From: Bacteroidales bacterium
GTDB lineage: Bacteria > Bacteroidota > Bacteroidia > Bacteroidales > UBA12077
Length of the DNA: 64,000 nt
NCBI GenBank assembly: GCA_013138975.1
Contig: WTBR01000081.1
Location: 1-64,000 of the forward strand
Reading direction: 5' to 3'
The notes below the pieces were generated by a model that was given only the letters and a program-made list of their open reading frames with translations, did not search any database and was not told the origin of the DNA. Below are positions 29,780 to 39,395 of the stretch, piece by piece. A program made the position numbers and the translations under genes. Position 1 is the stretch's first letter; every line of letters starts with the position of its first letter.

Positions 29780-31240
29780 TTATTCTGTTGGAATATTTTT
29801 TAATACATCAATTAATAAATCCCAGAATTTAACTGTTGTTTCTATGTCTATTCTTTCTTCCGGTGTATGTGCTCCTTTAATTGTAGGCCCGAAGGAAATC
29901 ATATCTAAATAAGGATATTTTTCTAAGAATAATCCACATTCTAATCCTGCGTGTATTGCTCTAACAACAGGTTTAACTCCAAATAATCTTTCATAAGATT
30001 TCTCAGTAATATTCATTATATCAGAGTTGGTGTTTGGTTTCCAACCGGGATACCCATCGCCATGTTTTACTTTTGCTCCGGCTAAACGAAATACACTTTC
30101 TACTTTGCTTGCAATATTGAATTTAGATGTTTCAACAGAGCTTCGTTGGCTTGTTGTAATGAAAATCTGATTGTCTTCGATGAATTTTATTGAAGCCAGA
30201 TTTGTTGATGTTTCTACCAATCCTTTTAATTCAATACTCATTGCAAAAACACCGTGAGGACAGGCATATATAGCATTAAGTAGAGCGAATTGAGTGTCTT
30301 CATCAATTACAAATTCCGGTAATTTAGCATCTTCAATTAAAAGTTCTAATTTAGGTTCTGTAAGAGCTAATTCATTTTTTATAATAGGAGCAAAATCATT
30401 AAATAATTCAATAAGTTCTGCTTTTTCGTCATTATGAACTGTTAAATGAGCAAATGACTCGCGAGGTATTGCATTTCTGGCTTTTCCTCCATCGAAATTA
30501 CCAATTCTAATATCAAATTCATTTCCTGCATTCCACAAGAAACGATTCATTATTTTAATTGAGTTTCCTAGTCCTTTATCTATCTCATCTCCGGAATGAC
30601 CACCGTTTAAACCTTTAACAGTTAGTTTCAATGCTGTATGATTCTCTGGAACTGTTTCATTTTCATAATCAAATGTTGCAAGTGTATCAATACCACCCGC
30701 ACAACCTATGAATAGTTCTCCTTCATCTTCTGAATCAAGATTTATTAGAATCTTTCCTTCGAAAAATCCAGCTTGTAATTCAAAAGCACCGGTTAATCCG
30801 GTTTCTTCATCAACCGTAAATAAACATTCAATTTTACCATGTTCAATATCGCTTGCGGTTAAAACAGCCATTTGAGCAGCTACTCCAATACCATCGTCAG
30901 CACCTAAGGTTGTTCCGGTAGCTTTTACCCAATTACCATCAATAACAGGTTTAATTGGATCTGTAGCAAAATCATGATTCGTTCCTTCGTTGCTTTCGCA
31001 AACCATATCAATATGGCTTTGAAGAACGACTGTTTTTACATTCTCTTTTCCTGATGTTGCAGGTTTAGAAATTAAAACATTCCCAATTTCGTCTTTTTTA
31101 GTTTCGAGATTATTGTTTTTACCAAAATCCAGTAAAAATTGAATAATTTGTTCTTCTTTTTTAGATTGACGAGGAACTTGACATATTTCTTCGAAATATT
31201 CCCAAACTACTTTTGGATTTAAATTGCTTAATATTTTCAT
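29780..31240 (-). CDS. pepD: Aminoacyl-histidine dipeptidase (M20)
   Basis: LQSHIDMVCESNEGTNHDFATDPI, TLGADDGIGVAAQMAVL, GLNGGHSGDEIDKG. Confidence 0.95.
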   Translation of the reverse strand: MKILSNLNPKVVWEYFEEICQVPRQSKKEEQIIQFLLDFGKNNNLETKKDEIGNVLISKPATSGKENVKTVVLQSHIDMVCESNEGTNHDFATDPIKPVIDGNWVKATGTTLGADDGIGVAAQMAVLTASDIEHGKIECLFTVDEETGLTGAFELQAGFFEGKILINLDSEDEGELFIGCAGGIDTLATFDYENETVPENHTALKLTVKGLNGGHSGDEIDKGLGNSIKIMNRFLWNAGNEFDIRIGNFDGGKARNAIPRESFAHLTVHNDEKAELIELFNDFAPIIKNELALTEPKLELLIEDAKLPEFVIDEDTQFALLNAIYACPHGVFAMSIELKGLVETSTNLASIKFIEDNQIFITTSQRSSVETSKFNIASKVESVFRLAGAKVKHGDGYPGWKPNTNSDIMNITEKSYERLFGVKPVVRAIHAGLECGLFLEKYPYLDMISFGPTIKGAHTPEERIDIETTVKFWDLLIDVLKNIPTE

Positions 31241-31486
31241 TATTATGGATTTAAATACGTTATTTGTTTTTATTTTTTATGTAAACTTACAAAACAATAT
31301 AAAACACGCAAACAAAGAATCAAAAATATTACATTTTTTTAATCATTTTTATTGATTTTTAGTATCTTGAAAAGTTGTTAAAAAACTATTTGCTAAAAAG
31401 TTAAAGATCATTTTGTTTGAATAAATTTTATTCTATTTTTACGACGTCTTAAAATATATTTATAACTAAATCAAAAAAAAGTTAAC

Positions 31487-32686
31487 ATGGCAAAAAGGAC
31501 AATAGTATCGATGCCTGGTGATGGTATCGGAAGAGTAGTTTTAGAAGAAACAATTAGAGTTTTGGAAGCTGCAGGTTTTGAAGCTGATTACGTTGAAGGT
31601 GATATTGGTTGGGAATTTTGGTGCAAAGAGGGAAACCCTCTTCCACAGCGTACACTTGATTTACTTGAGGAACATAAAATTGCTTTATTTGGCGCAATTA
31701 CATCAAAGCCAAAAGATGAAGCTGCTGCTGAATTAATTCCTGAATTGCAAGATAAAGGATTAATTTATTCAAGTCCGATTGTTGGTTTACGTCAGCATTT
31801 TGGATTGGATATTTGTATGCGTCCATGTAAATCTTACATTGGAAATCCACTGAATTTTATTCGTCGTGGACAAAATGATACTATCGAAGAACCTGCTGTT
31901 GATACTGTAATTTTCCGTCAGAATACTGAAGGTTTATATGGTGGTGTTGAATGGACTAATCCTGGTGATACTGTTTATAATGGACTAATGACACATCCTA
32001 AATTCGTAAAGAATTTTGGACAAACTCCTAGAGAAGAGCTTTCTGTATCAACACGTATTTTTACTAAAAAAGCTACAGAAAGAATATTAAGAGCTGCTTT
32101 TGTATTTGCCAAAGATAATGGGTATACAAATGTTACTGTTTGTGAAAAGCCTAATGTAATTAGAGAAACATCAGGAATGATGTATAAAATGGCTCAACAA
32201 ATTCAGAAAGCAGATTATCCTGAGATTGATCTTTGGAATACAAATATTGATGCTCAAATGATGTGGTTAACAAAAAATCCTGAGAATTACGGAGTTATTG
32301 TTGCTGGTAATATGTTTGGTGATATCGTTTCTGATGGTTTCGCAGGATTAATTGGTGGTTTAGGTTTTGCATCAAGTGCACAAATGAATCCTGATTCTGG
32401 TTTAGCTGTTTTTGAGCCAACTCATGGTTCTGCTCCTAAATACGCAGATTATGATGTATCTATTGTAAATCCTATTGCAATGGTTGAATCAGCATGTGCT
32501 ATGTTAGATTTTATTGAAGAAAAAGAAATGTCAGCGAAAATTCGTAAAGCTGTTTCTGAAGTTATTTCTGAAGGAAAAGTTCGAACTTATGACATGATGA
32601 AGATGACTGGTCGTCCGGATGTTGTTCAAAAAGGAGCCGCTTCTACTCAGCAAATGGCTGATGCTATTATTGAAAAATTAGCATAA
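31487..32686 (+). CDS. Isocitrate/isopropylmalate dehydrogenase family protein
   Basis: MPGDGIGRVVLEET, VIFRQNTEGLYGGVEW, NMFGDIVSDGFAGLIGGLG, EPTHGSAPKYA. Confidence 0.92.
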   Translation: MAKRTIVSMPGDGIGRVVLEETIRVLEAAGFEADYVEGDIGWEFWCKEGNPLPQRTLDLLEEHKIALFGAITSKPKDEAAAELIPELQDKGLIYSSPIVGLRQHFGLDICMRPCKSYIGNPLNFIRRGQNDTIEEPAVDTVIFRQNTEGLYGGVEWTNPGDTVYNGLMTHPKFVKNFGQTPREELSVSTRIFTKKATERILRAAFVFAKDNGYTNVTVCEKPNVIRETSGMMYKMAQQIQKADYPEIDLWNTNIDAQMMWLTKNPENYGVIVAGNMFGDIVSDGFAGLIGGLGFASSAQMNPDSGLAVFEPTHGSAPKYADYDVSIVNPIAMVESACAMLDFIEEKEMSAKIRKAVSEVISEGKVRTYDMMKMTGRPDVVQKGAASTQQMADAIIEKLA

Positions 32687-32702
32687 TTTATATATATTGA
32701 AT

Positions 32703-32737
32703 AGAGGATACACAAAAAAGTGTATCCTCTTTTTTTA
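32703..32737 (+). terminator. Rho-independent terminator
   Basis: agaggatacacaaaaaagtgtatcctctttttt. Confidence 0.85.
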
Positions 32738-32761
32738 ATGTAAACCCTAAAAAATAAATAT

Positions 32762-33310
32762 ATGAATGCAACAGTTTTAGAATTATGGCCTGAGATTAAA
32801 TGGATTCAGGACGAGAAATTAAGAGAACAAACTGCAAAGACATGGGAACTGGCTTTGGAAAGAAGTGTTTTAACTCCTGAGGACTTAAAACGTATTCCGT
32901 TTACATTATTATGTGGCCCGGATTTAAAAGTTACTTTCATGGATCATAAACGATCAGTTGTACATATTGCAAAAGATGCTGGTAATACTGTAAACGATAT
33001 GTATCACGGTGAATTACCGGTAGATATGGATGTATTAATTGCAGGTGCTATTTTAGCTGATGTAGGTAAATTGTTGGAATACGAAATGAAAGATGGTAAA
33101 TCTGTTCAGGGAAGTTATGGAAAATATTTACGTCATCCTTTTTCAGGTGTTTCAATAGCTGAAGAAGCAGGTGTTCCTGCTGAAGTATGTCATATTATTG
33201 CTACTCATGCCGGCGAAGGAGATATGGTAAAACGTACAACTGAAGCTTATTTAGTTCATCATGCTGATTTCATGACTTTCTTGCCTTTTAAGAGTAGATT
33301 ACAAATATAA
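32762..33310 (+). CDS. HD-domain phosphohydrolase
   Basis: DHKRSVVHIAK, AGAILADVGKL, HIIATHAGEG. Confidence 0.75.
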   Translation: MNATVLELWPEIKWIQDEKLREQTAKTWELALERSVLTPEDLKRIPFTLLCGPDLKVTFMDHKRSVVHIAKDAGNTVNDMYHGELPVDMDVLIAGAILADVGKLLEYEMKDGKSVQGSYGKYLRHPFSGVSIAEEAGVPAEVCHIIATHAGEGDMVKRTTEAYLVHHADFMTFLPFKSRLQI

Positions 33311-33315
33311 TTAGA

Positions 33316-33478
33316 GTCTGTCCATAATGTCCGATTTTTTCGTTACGCTCATTGCAAAAACAGTTACTTCGACATGCTCAGCACATCGCATTTGCAATTG
33401 TAAACTCCTTGATTTTTGCAATTTCGCAAGCCTCAAAATCGAACATTCTGAACAAGACTCTTACTTTATGGACAGACA
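33316..33478. repeat. 163-bp element with 12-bp perfect terminal inverted repeats
   Basis: GTCTGTCCATAA...TTATGGACAGAC; nested arms ATTGCAAAAA/TTTTTGCAAT. Confidence 0.8.
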
Positions 33479-33503
33479 CTAATTAGTAAATAATTTAATA
33501 ACG

Positions 33504-33530
33504 AAAAACCACCTTTTAGGTGGTTTTTTT
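33504..33530. terminator. Hairpin with T-tract
   Basis: aaaaaccaccttttaggtggttttttt. Confidence 0.8.
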
Positions 33531-33563
33531 GTATATTTAAAAGTCTAACAATAATTCTGAAAT

Positions 33564-33920
33564 ATGACTTATTATGAAAAAGCCCAAGATTTATTTAAAA
33601 TGGTTGAAGAAGGTAAACTTCTGGAAGTTTTAGATAAATTTTATCATGAAGATGTAAAAATAATTGCAGATGATGGAAGTGTAAGAAAGGGTAAAGTTGA
33701 AGCACGAAATTATAATAAGGATTTCTTAAGGGAAATTCAAGAAATAATAGGAGAAGGGGTTAAAACCATTACATCTGACGAAAAAAGAGCTATAACGATG
33801 GTTGAATTTTGGTTTGAAATTCAATTTAAGAACGGTCATAAGAAAAAACTTGAAGAGGTAGCGATACAGCATTGGGAAGGTGATTTAATTATTAAAGAAA
33901 ACTTTTATTCTAAAAAGTAA
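33564..33920 (+). CDS. SnoaL-like / NTF2-fold protein
   Basis: AQDLFKMVEEGKLLEVLDKFYHEDVKIIADDG. Confidence 0.75.
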   Translation: MTYYEKAQDLFKMVEEGKLLEVLDKFYHEDVKIIADDGSVRKGKVEARNYNKDFLREIQEIIGEGVKTITSDEKRAITMVEFWFEIQFKNGHKKKLEEVAIQHWEGDLIIKENFYSKK

Positions 33921-34021
33921 ACACTATCTATTGGGATTCTAAATTTGGTAAAACACAAATCTATTTGTTTGAATATTATAAATTTTAACAAAGGGGCTGT
34001 ACTAAAAGTCAAAAAGATGTC

Positions 34022-34093
34022 AATACTTCGACAAGCTCAGCATGACAACTTTTTGTTAATCAGTTTGTCACACTGAGCTTGTCGAAGTGTTTT
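34022..34093. repeat. Palindromic intergenic repeat, family 1
   Basis: acttcgacaagctcagcatgacaa...ttgtcacactgagcttgtcgaagt; further copies at 135-195, 42168-42226, 42350-42412, 47034-47093; half copies elsewhere. Confidence 0.85.
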
Positions 34094-34129
34094 TGCTTTA
34101 AAATCAGCTTTTTGAACAGCCTCTTCTTG

Positions 34130-36469
34130 TTATTCGTACCGTAAACATTCAGCAGGCTTAGTCCTTGCTGTTTTTACGACCTGAAAACCTATCGTTAAAA
34201 GTGCAATAATTAAAGTAATTAATAATGCTATAGCAAATACCCACCAGTTAATGCCGGTTTGATATGGATATTGCATTAACCATTTTTTTACTAAATAATA
34301 AGCTAAAGGAGAGGCAATAAGAAATGCAATTAATATCCAGCGAATAAAATCTTTTGAGAATAATATTAATATATCTGATATAGATGATCCAAGCGTTTTT
34401 CGAATTCCAATTTCTTTTGTCCTGGTTGATGCTATAAACGATGACATACCAAATAATCCTAAGCCCGCTATAAAAATTGTTATTAGAGCAAAAAAGATTA
34501 ATATTTTAGATAATTTAACTTCATCTTTATATTGTGTTGAAAAAGAATCATCTAGAAATTTATATTCGAATGGATATTTTGGACTAAATTCATTAAATGT
34601 TGATTCAATGTGTTTTATTGTTTTAGGTAGATTTTTATTTGAAACTTTAATACAAATATTTGATGTTCGAGTATTCCACGTAATACCCATACCTTCGATT
34701 TTAGAGTGTAAGGAGTTGAAATTAAAATCTTTTACAATGCCTATTATTTCAAGATCTCTGTTCTCAATTTTATATCCAATAGGATTCTCTAATTCAAGAT
34801 ATTTTATTGCTTCTTCGTTTATGATAACCTTTTTGTTAATATCACTTTCATTTCCTATTGAGAAATTTCGTCCTTCTATAATATCTATTTCCATAGTTTT
34901 AATAAACTCAGGATCAGCATTAATTATTTTCATAGGATAATTTTCCCCTTTAATGTCCCATCCCCATGTGTTTCCTATATTACCCAAGTGTTGATTGGTA
35001 TAAGTAGCACTTTTTATATTAGGATTTTTTAATAATGCCTCAGTAAATGCAGATTTGTTAGTGACTATATTTTCTTTACTTCCATGAAATTTATCTCCTT
35101 TTAATTCGAAGGTGATAATATTTTCTTGATTCCAGCCAAGGTCTTTATTTAAAACAAAATAAAGCTGTTTAATTATTACAATAGTTGCGATTATTAGAAA
35201 TATTGAAATTGAAAATTGTATGGTCATTAGTACTTTTCGCAATAGACCTTTTGATGTATTAGTAGTTGAATTCCCTTTAATTATTAATACTGGTTTTAAA
35301 GAAGAAAGGTATAATGCAGGATAATAACCGGAAAGCATGCTTGTTAATAGTATTATTGACGATGTAGTAAGCAAGAAGTTTAGAGAAAAATATTTAAATG
35401 CTATTGATTCACCAATGATATTATTAAATATGGGTAAAGCATACTCTAATAAAACGATACTTATAATATGTGCAATTAAAACAATCAGAAATGTTTCGCC
35501 AAAAAACTGAGATATTAAACTTTTTCTACTTGCGCCAACAATTTTTCGTATACCAATTTCTAATTCCCTTTTTTTTGCTTTTGCAGTAGAAATATTTATA
35601 AAATTAATGCATGCTATAAGTAGAATTAGAAAGGAGATTGCACTGAAAAGTAATACTAAGTTATAATTCCCGTGTTTTACATTTGATTCGTGTTTTAAGT
35701 TTCTTTCGAAATAAATTTCTTTAAATGGGCGCATTAGTAATCCTTCCTCAAATTTATTATCATATCCATCTAATTCGGAGTTACGAATTTTTTCTATGAG
35801 CAAATCAACATTTGTATTAGGTTTTAGTAGTACATATATTAGAAAATTTGAATTTATAGAACTTAAGAAATCATTATTCCCATATACATTCTTAATATCC
35901 TGTGCAGCAACAATAGCATTAAAACTCAGATGTAAGTTTTTAATATCATCAATAACTCCTGTTACAGTATAAATAATGTCATTGTCAATTAAAATTTCCT
36001 TACCTATTGGATTTTTATTACCAAAGAATTTTCTAGAAACAGATTTAGTTAAAACTATGGAAGCTGGTTTTTCTAGTGCATTTTCAGGAGATCCATATAG
36101 AAAGTCGAAAGTAAATACATTAAAAATTGTGCTATCAGCATATACGAAATTATCCATATTAAAGTAATTATTCTCAAAACTTATTGTAGGTTTATACCCG
36201 CAATACAATCTTGTAACATCTTCTATTTCGGGATATTCTGAAATAAGATCTGCAATATATGGAGGCATAATAACCCAATTATTAAATTCAAAGCGATAAA
36301 TTCGATCTTTCTTTTCCTGCTGTTGATCGTAATTAACTTGGTTTTGCACCCAAAGGAAAATAAGAAGGGCACATGTCATACCTATAGCTAATCCTAAAAT
36401 ATTAATAAGGGTTTGGCTAAAGTTTCGCATCATATTGCGATATGCAGTTTTTATGTAATTTATCAACAT
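34130..36469 (-). CDS. MacB/FtsX-type ABC transporter permease
   Basis: ILGLAIGMTCALLIFLWVQ, RELEIGIRKIVGASRKSL, TKEIGIRKTLGSS. Confidence 0.93.
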   Translation of the reverse strand: MLINYIKTAYRNMMRNFSQTLINILGLAIGMTCALLIFLWVQNQVNYDQQQEKKDRIYRFEFNNWVIMPPYIADLISEYPEIEDVTRLYCGYKPTISFENNYFNMDNFVYADSTIFNVFTFDFLYGSPENALEKPASIVLTKSVSRKFFGNKNPIGKEILIDNDIIYTVTGVIDDIKNLHLSFNAIVAAQDIKNVYGNNDFLSSINSNFLIYVLLKPNTNVDLLIEKIRNSELDGYDNKFEEGLLMRPFKEIYFERNLKHESNVKHGNYNLVLLFSAISFLILLIACINFINISTAKAKKRELEIGIRKIVGASRKSLISQFFGETFLIVLIAHIISIVLLEYALPIFNNIIGESIAFKYFSLNFLLTTSSIILLTSMLSGYYPALYLSSLKPVLIIKGNSTTNTSKGLLRKVLMTIQFSISIFLIIATIVIIKQLYFVLNKDLGWNQENIITFELKGDKFHGSKENIVTNKSAFTEALLKNPNIKSATYTNQHLGNIGNTWGWDIKGENYPMKIINADPEFIKTMEIDIIEGRNFSIGNESDINKKVIINEEAIKYLELENPIGYKIENRDLEIIGIVKDFNFNSLHSKIEGMGITWNTRTSNICIKVSNKNLPKTIKHIESTFNEFSPKYPFEYKFLDDSFSTQYKDEVKLSKILIFFALITIFIAGLGLFGMSSFIASTRTKEIGIRKTLGSSISDILILFSKDFIRWILIAFLIASPLAYYLVKKWLMQYPYQTGINWWVFAIALLITLIIALLTIGFQVVKTARTKPAECLRYE

Positions 36470-36499
36470 AGTTTATTTGTATTTATTTAATATACTATG

Positions 36500-36515
36500 T
36501 TCGAATCTTGTGCCA
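36500..36515 (-). promoter_or_regulatory. Sigma54-like -24/-12 element (TGGCACAAGATTCGAA)
   Basis: Aligns base for base with the 16-mer at 41827-41842; ~31 bp upstream of the permease start. Confidence 0.55.
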
Positions 36516-36575
36516 TAAATTTTAACTTTCACGATATCAGTATTATAATAATAATATTTTTCTTATTCTATAAAA

Positions 36576-36622
36576 AAGTGTTAAGAATCCGACAGTGCAA
36601 TGACGTTTTGTTAACACTTTTT
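36576..36622. promoter_or_regulatory. Candidate upstream activator site
   Basis: aagtgttaagaatccgacagtgcaatgacgttttgttaacactt; AATCCRACA core shared with 41894-41937. Confidence 0.45.
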
Positions 36623-36661
36623 TTTATTTTTGATTAATATATTGATTTTTGAAGTATAAAT

Positions 36662-38032
36662 ATGCAAAAAACAGGTAAAATATTGGTGGTTGATGATAAT
36701 CAGGATTTGTTAAAATCTTTGAAAAGAATGTTGAAATTTGATTTCGAAGAGATAGATACAGTGAATGATCCGAAAAAAATTCCCGGCTTAATAAGTAAAA
36801 TGGAATATGATGTAATTCTTCTTGATATGAATTTTACAGAGGGAGATAATTCGGGTAGAGATGGATTTAAATGGTTGAAGCGAATAAAGGAATTGGACTC
36901 AGATTTAGTAGTTATTTTAATAACTGCTTATGGCGACATTGATATTGCAGTTAAAGCAATACAGGAAGGGGCGACTAATTTTATTACAAAACCCTGGGAA
37001 CCTCAAAAACTGATTGTGACAATACAAAACGCGGTGGAAATAAGTAAATCGAATCGTGAAGTCAATAAATTAAAAAAAGAAAGTAAAATTATTAACGAGG
37101 AGAATTTAAACAGATTTGAACCAATTATTGGCAAATCAAAACAAATACAAAGCGTTTTGCAAACAGTTAATAAAATTGCAAAAACAGAAGCCAATGTTTT
37201 AATTTTAGGAGAAAATGGAACCGGAAAAGAGCTTGTTGCCAGAGAAATTCATAAAAAATCTAATAGGCATAATAAGGCCTTTTTTCAAGTAGATTTAAGT
37301 ACATTAAATGAGAGTATTTTCGAAAGTGAATTATTTGGACATGTTAAAGGTGCTTTTACTGATGCGAAGGAGGATAAGATAGGAAAATTTGAAGCCGCGT
37401 CGGGCGGAACATTATTTTTAGATGAAATTGGAAACTTGTCTATTAATTTACAATCGAAGCTATTAACGGTATTACAGACAAGAGAAATTACTCCGGTAGG
37501 TTCTTCAAAATCGGTAAAGTTTGATATTCGGCTTATTTGTGCTACCAATAGTGATTTGCGACAGTTGGTGCAAGATCAGGTGTTTAGGGAGGATTTGTAT
37601 TTTAGAATAAATACAATTGAAATTACAAACCCAGCTTTAAGAGATCGGGATGATGATGTTATTTTATTGGCTGAATATTTTCTGGATAAATATTCGAGAA
37701 GATACAATAAATCAAAACTGAAAATAAATGCTAAAGCTTACGAATCATTAAAAACTTGCAAATGGCAGGGAAATGTTAGGGAATTAAGTCATACCATTGA
37801 AAAAGCAGTTATCCTTTGTGAAAATTCAATTATAAAACCCGATGATTTATTTAATTGTGGAGCTATTTTATCTGTAAATGAAAATATTTTCACCTTGAAT
37901 CTGGAAAATCTTGAGCTAAAAGCAATTGAAAAGGCATTAGACGATTCAAAAGGGAATATATCTAAAGCCTCTAAATTATTAGGGATTTCAAGAACTTCGC
38001 TTTATTCTAAAATTAGTAAACATGGCTTATAG
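36662..38032 (+). CDS. Sigma54-dependent response regulator (REC-AAA+-Fis)
   Basis: ILLDMNF; GENGTGKELVAREIH; ELFGHVKGAFTDA; C-terminal HTH SKASKLLGISRTSLYSK. Confidence 0.96.
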   Translation: MQKTGKILVVDDNQDLLKSLKRMLKFDFEEIDTVNDPKKIPGLISKMEYDVILLDMNFTEGDNSGRDGFKWLKRIKELDSDLVVILITAYGDIDIAVKAIQEGATNFITKPWEPQKLIVTIQNAVEISKSNREVNKLKKESKIINEENLNRFEPIIGKSKQIQSVLQTVNKIAKTEANVLILGENGTGKELVAREIHKKSNRHNKAFFQVDLSTLNESIFESELFGHVKGAFTDAKEDKIGKFEAASGGTLFLDEIGNLSINLQSKLLTVLQTREITPVGSSKSVKFDIRLICATNSDLRQLVQDQVFREDLYFRINTIEITNPALRDRDDDVILLAEYFLDKYSRRYNKSKLKINAKAYESLKTCKWQGNVRELSHTIEKAVILCENSIIKPDDLFNCGAILSVNENIFTLNLENLELKAIEKALDDSKGNISKASKLLGISRTSLYSKISKHGL

Positions 38033-39356
38033 AAATTTTAATGTAAATATTATTGTACGCCTTATCCTGATTATTTTCACTTCAATTTGGTTAACATCCG
38101 AGTTTGGCGATCCTCAAAAAGCGTATACTAAATTCTTAATAATATCATTGTTAATAATACAGTCGGGATTATTTGTTCGATATTTTAATAAAATCAATAA
38201 AGAGTTGGTTCGATTCTTAGAAGTATTAAAAGTGAACGATTCATCGTATCGATTTTCATCAGATTTAAAAGGGAATTTTACAGAATTAGCAAAAATCCTT
38301 AATAATACCGCTGATTTAATAGAGAATACCAGAATTGAAAAAGAAAAGCAGTATCACTTTTTACAATTTGTTATCGAGCAGATTAATATTGGACTAATTG
38401 CTTATAATAATGCAGGAAAAATTCAATTTGTAAATGATGCTTTTAAAAAGTTATTTAAGTTAAATGGCTTACAAGATTTAGCTGATTTGGAGAAATTAGA
38501 TAAGCAATTTTATTTAAAGTTATTAAAGACTAAGCCACAAGATTTGTTTCAGCATAAAATCAAGATTGATGGTAGTTTTTATAATTTACTTATTCAAAAG
38601 AAACAATTCAAATTTAATTCTGAGTACATAAATTTAGTTTCATTTCAGAATATAAGTGCCGAGCTGGATAAAAAGGAGATGGAAGCGTGGCAAAAGCTTA
38701 TTAGGGTTTTAACACACGAAATAATGAACTCAATAGCACCAATCACAAATCTCACATATTCTATTCGCCGTTCTTTAATTGAAAATATCGAAACAGAGAC
38801 AATAAAAAAAGATGTTATTCAAGAAGCAATTGAGGATACAGAAATTATCGAGAGGCGCAGCAATAGCCTTATGCAGTTTGTCGAAAATTATCGAAAGCTA
38901 ACAAAAATTGGGAAAATCCAGACAACAAGGGTAAATGTTAATGAATTGGTAGAACACTCATTAAATCTGTTTAAAGAGGATTTAAAAAAGTACAAAATTG
39001 ATTATGAAATTAATATTGAAAGTGATATTGAGCTTGAAGCTGATGAAAAACTTTTGGAGCAAGCATTAATTAATATTATTAAAAATGCAATAGAAGCTCT
39101 TATCAATTGTAACAACTCTACGATTATTGTTTCTGCTGATTATGTAGAGAATAATCTGATTTTGACAATAAAAGACAACGGAATTGGAATTGAAGAAGAC
39201 AAATTAGATGATATATTCATTCCTTTTTACTCAAGTAAGGAAACAGGTTCCGGGATTGGATTAAGTCTTGTTAAACAGATTATAAATCTTCATAAAGGAA
39301 CAATTTCTGTAGATTCAAAAATAGGAGAGGGTTGTACTATTAAAATTAAACTCTGA
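38022..39356 (+). CDS. Sensor histidine kinase
   Basis: LIRVLTHEIMNSIAPITNL; ALINIIKNAIEAL; GSGIGLSLVKQI. Confidence 0.95.
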   Translation: MAYRNFNVNIIVRLILIIFTSIWLTSEFGDPQKAYTKFLIISLLIIQSGLFVRYFNKINKELVRFLEVLKVNDSSYRFSSDLKGNFTELAKILNNTADLIENTRIEKEKQYHFLQFVIEQINIGLIAYNNAGKIQFVNDAFKKLFKLNGLQDLADLEKLDKQFYLKLLKTKPQDLFQHKIKIDGSFYNLLIQKKQFKFNSEYINLVSFQNISAELDKKEMEAWQKLIRVLTHEIMNSIAPITNLTYSIRRSLIENIETETIKKDVIQEAIEDTEIIERRSNSLMQFVENYRKLTKIGKIQTTRVNVNELVEHSLNLFKEDLKKYKIDYEINIESDIELEADEKLLEQALINIIKNAIEALINCNNSTIIVSADYVENNLILTIKDNGIGIEEDKLDDIFIPFYSSKETGSGIGLSLVKQIINLHKGTISVDSKIGEGCTIKIKL

Positions 39357-39395
39357 TGATGCTGTAAGATTGCATCACCAGAGTGGATTTAATAA

